Part shown: in pieces, positions 43,323 through 52,074 of the stretch
Numbering within the stretch: the first letter of the stretch is position 1
Layout: every line of letters starts with the position of its first letter
Made by a program: the position numbers and the translations under genes
Notes under the pieces: generated by a model
Told to the model about the DNA's origin: nothing
Database searches by the model: none
The model's input: the letters and a program-made list of their open reading frames with translations, nothing else
Assembly (NCBI RefSeq): GCF_004000785.1
Contig: NZ_BILX01000005.1
Span: 124,001 to 188,000, forward strand
Length of the DNA stretch: 64,000 nt
From: Paenibacillus ehimensis NBRC 15659
Lineage (GTDB): Bacteria; Bacillota; Bacilli; Paenibacillales; NBRC-103111
Direction: 5' to 3'

Positions 43323-44627
43323 TTATTTAAGCTCTTTGACTTCCTTGGCGACCTGCTGGACTTCCTTCATGATGTCCTCAGGCGACTTGAAGCCTTCCAT
43401 CAGCGGAGCGGCAGAGGTCCAGTATTCGTCGACCAGCTTGGAGTTAATTTGCACGTCGAGCCATTCGTTCACCCCGCGATCCAACAGGAGCTGCATGGCT
43501 TTAACGTTTTGCGGGAACGAAGTTTCTTTGTTGACCGCGCCGATGACGGAGCTTTGCCATGTGTTCATCTTCACCATTTTTTCCGCATTCGCCTTGCTGG
43601 TCAAAAATTTCAGGAAATCGATGGCTTCGTCCGGATGCTTGGACTCGGACGAGACGACGAAGCCGTCCGCTCCTCCGACAATGGACTTCAGATCGCCGTC
43701 CTCCCCTTCCATCGGCGGCATCGGGAACACGTCCCAGTTATCCCCCATCGCCTCGACCATTTGCGGGAATTCTTCGGAGTAGGAGTAGTACATCGCGCTT
43801 TTGCCGGCCAGGAACGATTGGAGCGCCATATCGGCCGGGGTCGTATTGACGTTCGAGTTAAAGTAGCCTTTGTCTTGCAGCTCCTTGAATTTTTTAAGCG
43901 CATCGACATAGCCGGGATTCGTCCACTCGCCGGTCTTGTAATTGTAATCCTTCGCGCGGACTTCCGGATTAACCATCATGAGATTGAAGGCCGTCTCGTA
44001 ATGAATCGATGCCCAGATATCTTGCTGGCCGTAGGCGATTGGCGTTACGCCCGCGTTTTTCAGGGTCTCGCATAATTTCATGAACTCGTCGTACGTTTTA
44101 GGCTCCTGCAATTGATGCTTGGCGAAAATTTCTTTATTGTACACGAAAAACTTGCCTAATAGACGCAGCGGAATCCCGTAGGTCTTCCCTTCATATTGAT
44201 AAGACTTCAACGCCGAAGGAATGAAGCTGTTTTTCCATGCCGGATCGTTCTCCAGATAGGAGCTTACATCCTTGACCACACCGGCCCGAATATATTTTTG
44301 GGCATATTCACTGCCCCAGGAGAAGAAAATATCCGGTACGTCGCTGCCTCCCAGAATGACCTTCATTTTATCCTTCAACGTCTCGTCATAAATGGCCTCC
44401 GCCTGAATCTTGATGTTCGGATGGCTTTGCTCGTATTCCTTGATCACTTCATCGAAATAGCCGCTGTAAACGGGCTGCGGCCAGGACCGGAGCACCTTGA
44501 GCGTAATTTGTTTGCCGTCGCCGGCCGCCTTGCCGCCGCCTTCATCGGAGTTGGAGTTGGAGCAAGCCGTCATCGTCAGCGCCAAGCACAGGGTTACCGT
44601 CGTGGCCAAGCTAATTGTTTTGTTCAT
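43323..44627 (-). CDS. Extracellular sugar-binding lipoprotein of the ABC importer
   Basis: A 434-residue lipoprotein. Signal sequence and lipobox read LALTMTAC (Cys near residue 22), followed by a Ser/Gly linker and the family 1 binding fold (ITLKVLRSWPQPVYSGYFDEVIKEYEQSHPNIKIQ). The ATG at 44627 has GGGAG 8 bases upstream; a GTG at 44636 is too close. It is first of the importer operon, with a perfect operator 28 bases upstream. FrlO is the likely counterpart. Confidence 0.92.
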   Translation of the reverse strand: MNKTISLATTVTLCLALTMTACSNSNSDEGGGKAAGDGKQITLKVLRSWPQPVYSGYFDEVIKEYEQSHPNIKIQAEAIYDETLKDKMKVILGGSDVPDIFFSWGSEYAQKYIRAGVVKDVSSYLENDPAWKNSFIPSALKSYQYEGKTYGIPLRLLGKFFVYNKEIFAKHQLQEPKTYDEFMKLCETLKNAGVTPIAYGQQDIWASIHYETAFNLMMVNPEVRAKDYNYKTGEWTNPGYVDALKKFKELQDKGYFNSNVNTTPADMALQSFLAGKSAMYYSYSEEFPQMVEAMGDNWDVFPMPPMEGEDGDLKSIVGGADGFVVSSESKHPDEAIDFLKFLTSKANAEKMVKMNTWQSSVIGAVNKETSFPQNVKAMQLLLDRGVNEWLDVQINSKLVDEYWTSAAPLMEGFKSPEDIMKEVQQVAKEVKELK

Positions 44628-44654
44628 AGCATTCACTCCCGCCTTTTCGTTATA

Positions 44655-44666
44655 TGGTATATACCA
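44655..44666. promoter_or_regulatory. GntR operator copy 6 (before the binding-protein gene)
   Basis: TGGTATATACCA inside ATGGTATATACCAT, 28 bases before the ATG at 44627. Confidence 0.82.
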
Positions 44667-44738
44667 TTTATTTGAAGCTTCAGCTCTCTTGCAGCCAAGA
44701 GGCCGATAGGAAGCAAACCAACCGTTTTTTCGTCCTGT

Positions 44739-45698
44739 TCAGATCGATAAATTTTGCAGGATCGTCGCCAGTGATATGTCGCTTTGATTCTCTTGTCGAA
44801 TCGGGTCGTCGTACCGGTGCGCCACGATTCTATTATTTACGATGCCAAGCAGCCTGCCCCGCTCGCCGCGGGTTAGCAGATGAACGGCCTCCACGCCCCA
44901 GCGGCTTCCCAGCACCCTGTCCGCCGCCGTCGGACTTCCGCCTCGTTGAAGGTGGCCGAGCACGGTGGTCCGGACGTCGTAGCCCGCCATCGCTTTGATG
45001 CGGCTTGCAATATCCGCGCCCGATCCGACGCCCTCCGCCGAAAGAATGATGCTGTGCCGCTTGCCGTCCCGGATCGAAGCCTGCAATTTCCGGATCAGAT
45101 CCTCGATTCTAAATTCGATCTCCGGCACGATCACATATTCCGCGCCGCAGGCGACCCCGGCCCATAGGGCGATGCTGCCGCTGTGGCGTCCCATCACCTC
45201 GATCAGGCCGATCCGGTCATGAGAGAACGAGGTGTCCCGGATCCGGTCGGCCGCTTCCACCACGGTATTGACGGCCGTATCGAAGCCCAGGGTCATCTCC
45301 GTTCCCGGCATGTCGTTGTCGATCGTTCCCGGGATGCAGACGGTAGCGACGCCTTCCGCCTCCAGCTTCTTGGCTCCCTCGAAGGACCCGTTCCCGCCGA
45401 TCACGACGACCCCTTCGATCCCGGAAGCTTGGAGCTGCCTGACCGCTTGGGCTCTGCCTTCCGCGGTCCGGAACCTTTCCGACCGGCTGGTCTGCAGCAT
45501 CGTTCCGCCGCGATGAATAATTCCTCCCACATCGCGCTCCGACAGCCTTCTGATTTTCCCCTCGATCAGCCCCTCGTAGCCTCCGTATACCCCGCATACC
45601 TCGCAGCCTAGACGGATGCCCTCCCGAACAACGGCCCGGATGGCGACATTCATGCCCGGAGCGTCCCCGCCGCTTGTCAATACAGCTATTTTTCTCAT
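44739..45698 (-). CDS. 6-phosphofructokinase paralogue with Asn103
   Basis: A 319-residue PfkA-type enzyme with bacterial numbering intact: SGGDAPGMN near 9-17, GTIDND with catalytic Asp127, EVMGRHSG and GHLQRGGSP. The ATP-site motif GGDGS reads GGNGS, placing Asn at 103 in place of the Mg-ATP Asp; Gly104 fits ATP rather than PPi. The ATG at 45698 has GGGGGG upstream. An operator lies 41 bases upstream, so it is induced with the sugar-amine genes and is probably not the housekeeping pfkA. Confidence 0.9.
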   Translation of the reverse strand: MRKIAVLTSGGDAPGMNVAIRAVVREGIRLGCEVCGVYGGYEGLIEGKIRRLSERDVGGIIHRGGTMLQTSRSERFRTAEGRAQAVRQLQASGIEGVVVIGGNGSFEGAKKLEAEGVATVCIPGTIDNDMPGTEMTLGFDTAVNTVVEAADRIRDTSFSHDRIGLIEVMGRHSGSIALWAGVACGAEYVIVPEIEFRIEDLIRKLQASIRDGKRHSIILSAEGVGSGADIASRIKAMAGYDVRTTVLGHLQRGGSPTAADRVLGSRWGVEAVHLLTRGERGRLLGIVNNRIVAHRYDDPIRQENQSDISLATILQNLSI

Positions 45699-45738
45699 CC
45701 GTATCCCCCCTAAGTCCAAAATTGTGTAAGCGTTTTAA

Positions 45739-45750
45739 TGGTATATACCA
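45739..45750. promoter_or_regulatory. GntR operator copy 7 (before the phosphofructokinase)
   Basis: TGGTATATACCA inside AATGGTATATACCAATATT, 41 bases before the ATG at 45698. Confidence 0.82.
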
Positions 45751-45821
45751 ATATTACATGACTTCCTCCGTTCCCGCAAGTCTTTTCTTCCGCGGCTGTG
45801 TAAAGGATCGAGATGTACATG

Positions 45822-45885
45822 AAAAAAGGGCCTCCGGCCGTCGTATAACAAGGTTCATCCCTGCTTCCGAACGGCCCAAGGCCCG
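45822..45885 (-). terminator. Terminator of the mhqO-mhqD unit
   Basis: GGGCCT-GGCCGT pairs with ACGGCC-AGGCCC with a few mismatches around a 30-base loop; the minus strand ends in T residues. It is 53 bases past the mhqD stop. Confidence 0.7.
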
Positions 45886-45937
45886 TCTGCTTTATGCAAA
45901 ACCTTTCCTGCCGGCGTTTTGTCCCGTCGATGACGAG

Positions 45938-46549
45938 TTACAACCCGAAATGCTCTTGGAACCAAGCTGCGGCCGCATCGGCTTCCATCGGCGTAAGCTG
46001 ATGGCCGTACCGCTCCCAATGGACCGTCACCGAAGCTCCCGCCCCGCGAAGCAGTCCCTCCAGCTCTTCGGTTTCGCGGGCCGAACAGATTGGATCGTTC
46101 GTCCCCGCTCCGATGAAGACCGGGAGACCGGACAGCTCCGGGAGCACGATGCCTCTTCGCGGAACCATGGGATGGTGAAGAATCGCGCCTTGCAGGGCAT
46201 CCCGGTAATGAAACAGCAGACTGCCCGCGATGTTGGCTCCGTTGGAATAGCCTACCCCGACGAGGCGGCTGCGGTCGAATCCGTACTGCTTTGCGGCTTG
46301 ATCCAAAAACTCGCTGACTTCCTGCGTGCGGAAGACAAGGTCCTCTTCGTCGAACACGCCTTCGGCGAGCCGGCGGAAGAAGCGGGACATGCCGTTTTCC
46401 AGCACATTGCCCCGAAGGCTGAGTACGGAGGAGTCCGGCGCTATGCGCTTTGCCAGCGGAAGCAGGTCCCGCTCCGTTCCCCCCGTCCCATGGAAGAGCA
46501 CCAAGGTCGGCGCCTCTTCGCGGCTTCCCTTTTCGAAGATATGCTTCAT
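45938..46549 (-). CDS. mhqD: Alpha/beta hydrolase, MhqD-like
   Basis: A 203-residue carboxylesterase-type hydrolase. It has LFHGTGGTERDLLPLAKRI, the nucleophile elbow GVGYSNGANIA (Ser), the acid in GTNDPICS and the His in WERYGHQLT. In Bacillus MhqD works with the dioxygenase MhqO in quinone resistance. Its ATG overlaps the mhqO stop by 4 bases (ATGA). Confidence 0.9.
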   Translation of the reverse strand: MKHIFEKGSREEAPTLVLFHGTGGTERDLLPLAKRIAPDSSVLSLRGNVLENGMSRFFRRLAEGVFDEEDLVFRTQEVSEFLDQAAKQYGFDRSRLVGVGYSNGANIAGSLLFHYRDALQGAILHHPMVPRRGIVLPELSGLPVFIGAGTNDPICSARETEELEGLLRGAGASVTVHWERYGHQLTPMEADAAAAWFQEHFGL

Positions 46550-47496
46550 GTGCGTTTCCCCTCCAATGCTCTCACTTCAATCGGCAGCAGATTCGCCTCG
46601 ATCGCGGCGCGATGGGGCTCATACCACGCGGGCAGCATTAGCTTCTCGCCCAGCGTTTCGGCCGGTTCGTCACGGGTGAAGCCCGGCGGATCGGTCGCGA
46701 TCTCGAACAGGATGCCTCCCGCCTCGCGGAAATAGAGCGCGTTGAAATATTGGCGGTCAATGATGGAGGTCGGGCGGTAGCCGTAGCTTTGCACTTCGCC
46801 CTGCCACCCGGCATGCTGCTCGTAATCCGCCGCGCGCCAGGCGATATGATGAACGGTTCCCGCGCCTTCGCTGCCCCGGCTCACCGCCGCGAGCGGCACA
46901 TCAATCACGTTGCCGAGCTCCCCGGTGGACCGGAAGCGGGCATACTCGGCGTCTTCCGCGACTTTCTCCAAGCCGAGCAGATGCACCAGCGCGTCCATCG
47001 TTTTGTTCGGGTCGGTGCTGAATAGCACGGCGCCTCCGAAGCCCTTGATCGCCTTGTCGGCCGGAATCCCGCCGAACGCCCATCCGCTGTTCGGACCTTC
47101 CTCTCGTTCGACCAGTTCCAGACGCAGCCCTTCATTGTCCTGGAATTGCAGGGACGTCTCCGAGAAGCGGCTTGCCTTGGTCACCGCAATGCCGAAGCTT
47201 GCGAGACGGTCCTCCCAATACCCGAGAGCGCCTGCAGGGACGGCATACGTCGTTATGCCGACTTGACCGCCGCCGACCCGGCCTTTGCGCGAGTTCGGCC
47301 AAGGGAAGAACGTCACGATCGTTCCCGGGCTTCCCGCTTCGTTGCCGAAGTACAGATGGTATACCTCGGGAGCGTCGAAATTGATCGTTTTCTTCACCAG
47401 ACGCAGCCCCAGAATGCCTGCGTAAAAATCGACATTGCCCTGCGGATCGCTTGCAAAAGCCGTAATATGATGAATACCGGATGTTTGTAATGTCAT
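46546..47496 (-). CDS. mhqO: Ring-cleaving dioxygenase, MhqO-like
   Basis: A 316-residue type I extradiol dioxygenase-like protein with two VOC repeats. Metal ligands are suggested by GIHHITAFASDPQGNVDFY (His), TVHHIAWRA (His) and GGILFEIATDPPGF (Glu). It cleaves hydroquinone-type rings during electrophile stress. The ATG at 47496 follows AGGAGG by 8 bases. It lies between the DoxX gene and mhqD. Confidence 0.92.
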   Translation of the reverse strand: MTLQTSGIHHITAFASDPQGNVDFYAGILGLRLVKKTINFDAPEVYHLYFGNEAGSPGTIVTFFPWPNSRKGRVGGGQVGITTYAVPAGALGYWEDRLASFGIAVTKASRFSETSLQFQDNEGLRLELVEREEGPNSGWAFGGIPADKAIKGFGGAVLFSTDPNKTMDALVHLLGLEKVAEDAEYARFRSTGELGNVIDVPLAAVSRGSEGAGTVHHIAWRAADYEQHAGWQGEVQSYGYRPTSIIDRQYFNALYFREAGGILFEIATDPPGFTRDEPAETLGEKLMLPAWYEPHRAAIEANLLPIEVRALEGKRT

Positions 47497-47541
47497 GGGA
47501 AATCCTCCTCTATCCTTAGTCATCTCATGATCCGTGCCAAA

Positions 47542-47940
47542 TTATTTAAGAAGCGCATCCAACGAATAAGCGCCGGCGCCCGTCAAAGCCACGCCGATAG
47601 CGATAACCAACAGCACGAGCGGGTATTCGTACCCGTTGGCGGTAGACCACAGGCCGTTCGGTCCGTGCACCTTCACGATCGCGCCGAGCATGGCCGCGGC
47701 AATCAGCGCCGCCGCCAGCGGGGTCAGCAGACCGGCTGCAAAAAGAACGCCTCCGAGCAATTCCATCACCCCGGCCAATACCGCCATGACGACGCCCGGC
47801 TTGATGCCGACCGACTCCATCCACCCGCCGGTCCCCTTCGGACCGTAGCCGCCGAACCAGCCGAACAGCTTCTGCGCTCCGTGCCCGATAAACAACAGCC
47901 CCACCACTAACCGAATCAACAACAAACCTAATGCCAACAT
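47542..47940 (-). CDS. DoxX-family membrane protein, MhqP/CatD-like
   Basis: A 132-residue four-helix membrane protein: [25 protein letters not shown], then [25 protein letters not shown] and [24 protein letters not shown]. DoxX proteins occur with MhqO or CatE dioxygenases and quinone stress genes. The ATG at 47940 lies 9 bases after GGAGG, while 47949 touches it. It heads the doxX-mhqO-mhqD unit. Confidence 0.9.
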   Translation of the reverse strand: MLALGLLLIRLVVGLLFIGHGAQKLFGWFGGYGPKGTGGWMESVGIKPGVVMAVLAGVMELLGGVLFAAGLLTPLAAALIAAAMLGAIVKVHGPNGLWSTANGYEYPLVLLVIAIGVALTGAGAYSLDALLK

Positions 47941-47973
47941 AAACCTCATCCTCCATTATTTTTAATTTGTTAT

Positions 47974-47987
47974 TCTTAATTTTAAGA
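47974..47987. promoter_or_regulatory. MarR/MhqR-like palindrome before the DoxX gene
   Basis: TCTTAA-TT-TTAAGA, a perfect palindrome, lies 34 bases before the DoxX start. It resembles the MhqR operator, which also has ATCT/AGAT arms. No MhqR gene is in the window. Confidence 0.5.
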
Positions 47988-48200
47988 TATTTGACAGACC
48001 GTAAACATAGCTGCACCACTTCCTTGCCATCCCGCGGCCGAATAGCTTCACGGCATTTCGGCGTCACCCTCAAGGCTTCACTTGCTTTAAAACCTTATCA
48101 TCCTTCTCGCGTTCTCGCCTTCATTCCAAGCAAGCCGCTCTCTCTGCCCTTCTCAATCGTTCCACCGTCCAGCTATCGCTTATACACCTCGAACTCCTCC

Positions 48201-48240
48201 TCGAAGATATCTTCGATTTAATTATCTTAAATTAAAGATA
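48201..48240. promoter_or_regulatory. Pair of palindromes upstream of the mhq unit
   Basis: TCGAAGATATCTTCGA (48201-48216) is perfect; TATCTT-AAATTA-AAGATA (48223-48240) has matching six-base arms. Both are about 260-300 bases before the DoxX gene and just after rpiA. The first could instead be part of a lost reading frame. Between 47988 and 48200 I see no supported gene. Confidence 0.4.
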
Positions 48241-48278
48241 TATCATTTCATGATCCGTGTCAACCCTCATCGCAAAAA

Positions 48279-48953
48279 TCAGGATGTGGACTTCGTTCGA
48301 ACCGTCCCGTCGGAATGCCCAATGACGATCAAATCCGCCATATGAACGAACAGGCCGTTCTCCACGACTCCGGGCAGCTTGTTCAGTTCCACGCTCAATT
48401 CGCCAGGATTCGGAATCGATCCGAACCGGCAGTCTATCACGAAATTGCCGTTATCCGTCACGAAGGGAGCCCCGCCCCTCATCCGCAGAACCGGCTCGCA
48501 GCCCATTTGCCCCAGCTGCTTGCTTGTAATCTCCCACCCGAACGGCACCACTTCAACGGGAAGCGGAAACCGGCCTAGGACGGGCACACATTTCGAATGG
48601 TCGACAACAACAATGAACCGGGCCGAAAACGACGCTATCATTTTCTCCCGCAGCAAAGCTCCTCCCCCGCCCTTGATCAGTTCCTCTTTCGGACTGACCT
48701 CGTCCGCGCCGTCTACGGTCAAATCCAACGGAGCTTGCAGCGAGGCAATCGGAAGAAGCGGTATACCCGCCTCTTGCGCCAGCTTTTCGGTCTGCACGGA
48801 CGTCGGTACAGCCTCGATCCGCAGCCCCTCCTTTACCCGCTCGCCGAGCCTGACGATGGTCCAATATACCGTGGATCCGGTTCCAAGACCGATTCTCATC
48901 CCATCGCTGATGTACTCCGCCGCTTTCTCGCCGGCGGCTTTCTTCGCATCCAT
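48279..48953 (-). CDS. rpiA: Ribose-5-phosphate isomerase A
   Basis: A 224-residue enzyme of the pentose phosphate pathway. It has GLGTGSTVYWTI near residue 20, DLTVDGADEVSPKEELIKGGGGALLREKM with the catalytic Asp and Glu, and DHSKCVPVLGRFPLPVEVVPF. The ATG at 48953 is chosen because the family sequence starts there. It lies between the two parts of the mhq set, which may be chance. Confidence 0.95.
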   Translation of the reverse strand: MDAKKAAGEKAAEYISDGMRIGLGTGSTVYWTIVRLGERVKEGLRIEAVPTSVQTEKLAQEAGIPLLPIASLQAPLDLTVDGADEVSPKEELIKGGGGALLREKMIASFSARFIVVVDHSKCVPVLGRFPLPVEVVPFGWEITSKQLGQMGCEPVLRMRGGAPFVTDNGNFVIDCRFGSIPNPGELSVELNKLPGVVENGLFVHMADLIVIGHSDGTVRTKSTS

Positions 48954-49045
48954 GTTAGTTGCCCCCGATCGTACAGACTCCCCCCGGCAACCGGTAGACC
49001 GGCAGGACATAACCTCCATACCGGTCGGCCGCCGCTGGCACGCTT

Positions 49046-49645
49046 TTAAGTATAAATTTTAACACGCTCTTCCAACGGTTTAAACTCCTTGTCGCCAGGA
49101 GGCGCCGTGGGCTTGCCGAACGGCATTTGCGCGATAAGCTCCCACGTTTCCGGCAGGCTCCATTCCGCTCTCACCTTCTCGTCGATCAGAGGATTGTAAT
49201 GCTGCAGCGACGCCCCCAAGCCTTCGTTCGCCAGAGCGGTCCAGATGACATACTGGAGCATGCCCGACGATTGCTGGGCCCAGGTTGGGAACCGCTCTTG
49301 ATAGGTGGGAAACTGAGCTTGCAGCGCTTCGACCACGGCCATATCTTCGAAGTACAAAATCGTGCCGTAGGCGGCGCGGAACCCGTCCATGCGCTGCTGA
49401 GTCGAGGCAAACTGGTCTTCCGGCACAATCGCCTTCAACACCTGCGTCGTCATCTCCCACAGCTTATCGTGATGCTTTCCGAACAAAACAACGGCCCGCG
49501 CACTTTGCGAGTTGAAGGCGGAAGGCGTATGCTTTACTGCTTCATAGACGATTTCCCGAATTTTATCGTCCGGAACGGTCGACTCTTTGCTTAGGCCGTA
49601 AATGGTCCGCCTTTTCTTCGCCAAGGTTAGAAATTCATTTGCCAC
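49046..49645 (-). CDS. mhqN: Nitroreductase-family protein, MhqN-like
   Basis: A 199-residue FMN-binding nitro/quinone reductase. It has KRRTIYGLSKES near the start (the R-R-S/T phosphate-binding motif), FNSQSARAVVLFGKHHDKLW, and the end AQMPFGKPTAPPGDKEFKPLEERV, close in pattern to B. subtilis MhqN. The start is GTG at 49645 after AGGAG. Confidence 0.9.
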   Translation of the reverse strand: MANEFLTLAKKRRTIYGLSKESTVPDDKIREIVYEAVKHTPSAFNSQSARAVVLFGKHHDKLWEMTTQVLKAIVPEDQFASTQQRMDGFRAAYGTILYFEDMAVVEALQAQFPTYQERFPTWAQQSSGMLQYVIWTALANEGLGASLQHYNPLIDEKVRAEWSLPETWELIAQMPFGKPTAPPGDKEFKPLEERVKIYT

Positions 49646-49817
49646 TGTTCCACATCTCCTATCGCTGAATGGGTATTAGCTTTACACACTTTTACAAGGT
49701 TCCCGAAAAACTGGCGCCTTTATTCGTAGTTTTTGTCTCGATAAGCTTCATTAACCGTTCTGCCCCATCCGTAAACCGCACTCTCCTATCTAACACAGCA
49801 CCGCTTCCGCTGTCGCT

Positions 49818-50672
49818 CTATGCCTGCTGAACCGAGAGTATGTCCTGCCGCGGCGTCGCGGATTGGCTTTCCCAGACGGTGCTTGGGATCTCGCGCCCCA
49901 GTACCGGGGCTACATCGGCCGCGAACCATTCCATCTGCTCGCGCTGCTCCGCTTCCGTCAATCCGTCGACACTGATGCTGAGCACTTGATGACCGTAGGC
50001 CTGATGGTAATTCAGAATCTTCTCTATCACGAAGTCAGCGCTGCCGACCAGAACGGGGCCGTTCTTGATGTTATCCTCCAGATCCCGGAAGGGCGATTGG
50101 TTATGCTGGGCCGCTGCGGTGGAGGTAAAAGCGTCGTAGTAAGGGCGAAAGCGTCTGACCGCTTCCTCGGAGGTATTGGCCAAATACAAGCTTCCTGCGC
50201 CTGCACCGACAACGGCGTCCTTCGGATCGCGGCCGTAATAGGCCCAGCGTTCGCGGTAATGATCGATTAGCGCTTTATACTTGGCTTGGGGATGGAACGT
50301 ATTGGACGAGAAGATCGGCTCGCCGTATTTTGCGGCCAATTCGGTGGAAATCGTGCTGGATGCGCTGCCGTGCCATATGGGAATAGGCTGCTGGAGAGGT
50401 CTTGGCTGTGTGGTCACGTTGTCCAGCGACGGGCGATAGCGCCCCTGCCAGGTGACGTTCTCTTCATTCCATAGTTTCTTGAGCAGAGCATACCGTTCCG
50501 ACAGCGATTCCCACTGCTCCTCCTCGGTGATGCCGAAGAGCGGATAGTGGCGGGGATCGTTGCCTTTGCCAATGATCAGCTCCAGCCGGCCGCCGCAGAG
50601 GTGGTCGAGCGTGGCGTAGTCCTCAGCCACACGCACCGGATCAAGCACGCTCAAGACGGTCACGGTGGTCAA
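49818..50672 (-). pseudogene. Luciferase-like flavin oxidoreductase, N-terminus missing
   Basis: A 284-residue stretch matches the C-terminal three quarters of an LLM monooxygenase (SVLDPVRVAEDYATLDHLCGGRLELIIGKGN onward, ending QMEWFAADVAPVL). Family proteins begin about 70-90 residues earlier with the first beta strand and FMN contacts. Here family sequence RIRLLTTVTVLS is traceable back to about 50690 and then meets an in-frame TAA. The only start is a TTG at 50672 without a ribosome site, so it is probably broken. Confidence 0.65.
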
Positions 50673-50870
50673 TAAGCGGATTCGCGAAAATGAGGTACAT
50701 AATTCTTACACCTTGTAGCTCTTCCCATTTTATAAATGTAAATACAAAAAGAGCGATATCTATAATAAGGTCAAAAATATTTGTGGAATAGTCCAAGCCA
50801 AACGTAACTTACTGTTCTTTATGTTGATCCCCCCTTTCGAAAAAGAAGAGTAAGCGCGTTGAAATATTGA

Positions 50871-51278
50871 TCAAAGTTGGGAGGTGAAGGAATGCACTAA
50901 CCCCACAAAAGTAAGTACGAATATTGCTATCACGTTTTTCGGATTATCGAGAATTTTAGATACGACTGCGTCAATACAATCATTTCGGCCCACTTCCGCA
51001 CATCGTACCAAATAAGGAACTAACCGCCGCCGGGACAATCTTTCTTCGGAGATGCATTCTTCCGTGTACAGCTCATACAACCATCCGGGCACCTTTCCGA
51101 AAACTTTGCCCAAGGCATCCAGTTGGTTGATCGTCATTGATCGAGAAATGCCATTCAAGGCGCTGCTCAAATTATCTGGATTAATCCCAGTAAATTCCGC
51201 CAATTGATTGATATTGTGACCATGCAGCTTCATTTGGTCTTCGATTTCCCAACGCAAAGAGCGATTAACGACCCGCAC
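50871..51278 (-). CDS. XRE-family regulator, C-terminal TPR part lost
   Basis: A 135-residue protein. The helix-turn-helix is LNGHxINQLAEFTGINPDNLSSALNG-like (HNINQLAEFTGINPDNLSS, near residues 20-45), then GWLYELYTEECISEERLSRRRLVPYLVRCAEVGRNDCI. As I recall the family, this is the start of XRE-TPR regulators of about 280-430 residues in Paenibacillus; here the sequence departs after LDNPKNV and stops 18 residues later. GGGGAGG lies 11 bases before the GTG at 51278. It may be a truncated remnant. Confidence 0.68.
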   Translation of the reverse strand: MRVVNRSLRWEIEDQMKLHGHNINQLAEFTGINPDNLSSALNGISRSMTINQLDALGKVFGKVPGWLYELYTEECISEERLSRRRLVPYLVRCAEVGRNDCIDAVVSKILDNPKNVIAIFVLTFVGLVHSFTSQL

Positions 51279-51591
51279 GAAAAAACCAACCTCCCCTAAA
51301 AATATAAAACAATATTTCCGCATTATTCTATAATAATAAAATAAAAATATTTACAGTTGAAAAAATAACAAGTTTTTTTTACATATATTAAAAATCGATC
51401 CTTCTATTTGCTTTCTCCAATTCCTTGATGAAACAAGCTTTTTCCGTTTTGTATAGGATGGAGGTTACGAAAGGGAGCCACACAATTATAATCGCAATTA
51501 CGACAATTCAAATAAATCAAAAGTCGCTTTTGCGTACTCCCTCCTCTTTTGCCAATCCTCTACACTTCTTTATAGAGAGGTTGTGGGACGT

Positions 51592-51936
51592 ATGACAATA
51601 ACGTTTGCAGAACAAATTGGCGCAAAAATCCGTATTCACCGTCTTGCAAAAAATTGGACCCAAGAACAACTCGCAGAGTTAAGCAATACGACAGCCTCCT
51701 ATGTCGGCCAACTAGAACGCGGCGAGAAGGATGTACGAATCGGTACCCTTGAAAAAATCGCCCATGCGCTGGACATGAGCGTGTATGAGCTGTTTGGTGA
51801 CGAAAAGGAAGCATTCTTGCAAGAGAAAACATGGGTATATGAAAGCATCCTGCTCCTTTTGAAACATAACGAACAAAAGCAGCGCCAAGCGTACCGCATC
51901 TTGCGGGAGCTGCTAGAGCCTAGCGATCCGAAATAA
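51592..51936 (+). CDS. XRE-family helix-turn-helix regulator
   Basis: A 114-residue DNA-binding protein. Residues 5-65 form the Cro/CI-type domain (KIRIHRLAKNWTQEQLAELSNTTASYVGQLERGEKDVRIGTLEKIAHAL), followed by VYELFG and a helical tail that may dimerise. The ATG at 51592 is in frame with a GTG at 51583. The gap 51279-51591 before it is AT-rich and holds no gene I can support. It is followed by its own terminator. Confidence 0.86.
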   Translation: MTITFAEQIGAKIRIHRLAKNWTQEQLAELSNTTASYVGQLERGEKDVRIGTLEKIAHALDMSVYELFGDEKEAFLQEKTWVYESILLLLKHNEQKQRQAYRILRELLEPSDPK

Positions 51937-51957
51937 AAGCAAAGCCGAACAAAACCA

Positions 51958-52004
51958 AACGCCGCGTTCCCTAGTAATCGGGTACGCGGCGCTTTGTTTT
52001 TACT
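51958..52004 (+). terminator. Terminator after the XRE gene
   Basis: ACGCCGCGTTCCC pairs with GGGTACGCGGCG around a short loop, followed by CTTTGTTTTT. Confidence 0.82.
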
Positions 52005-52074
52005 GTTGAAAAAATTTAACCGGGAATGGGATATTTTCGAGTTACCGATCGTGTTGTATGTAGGAGGCGAAAAC

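Noticed and set aside
47967-48221. An 84-residue plus-strand frame between the DoxX gene and rpiA
   Set aside because: No ribosome site, no motif, and it overlaps palindromes that look regulatory.
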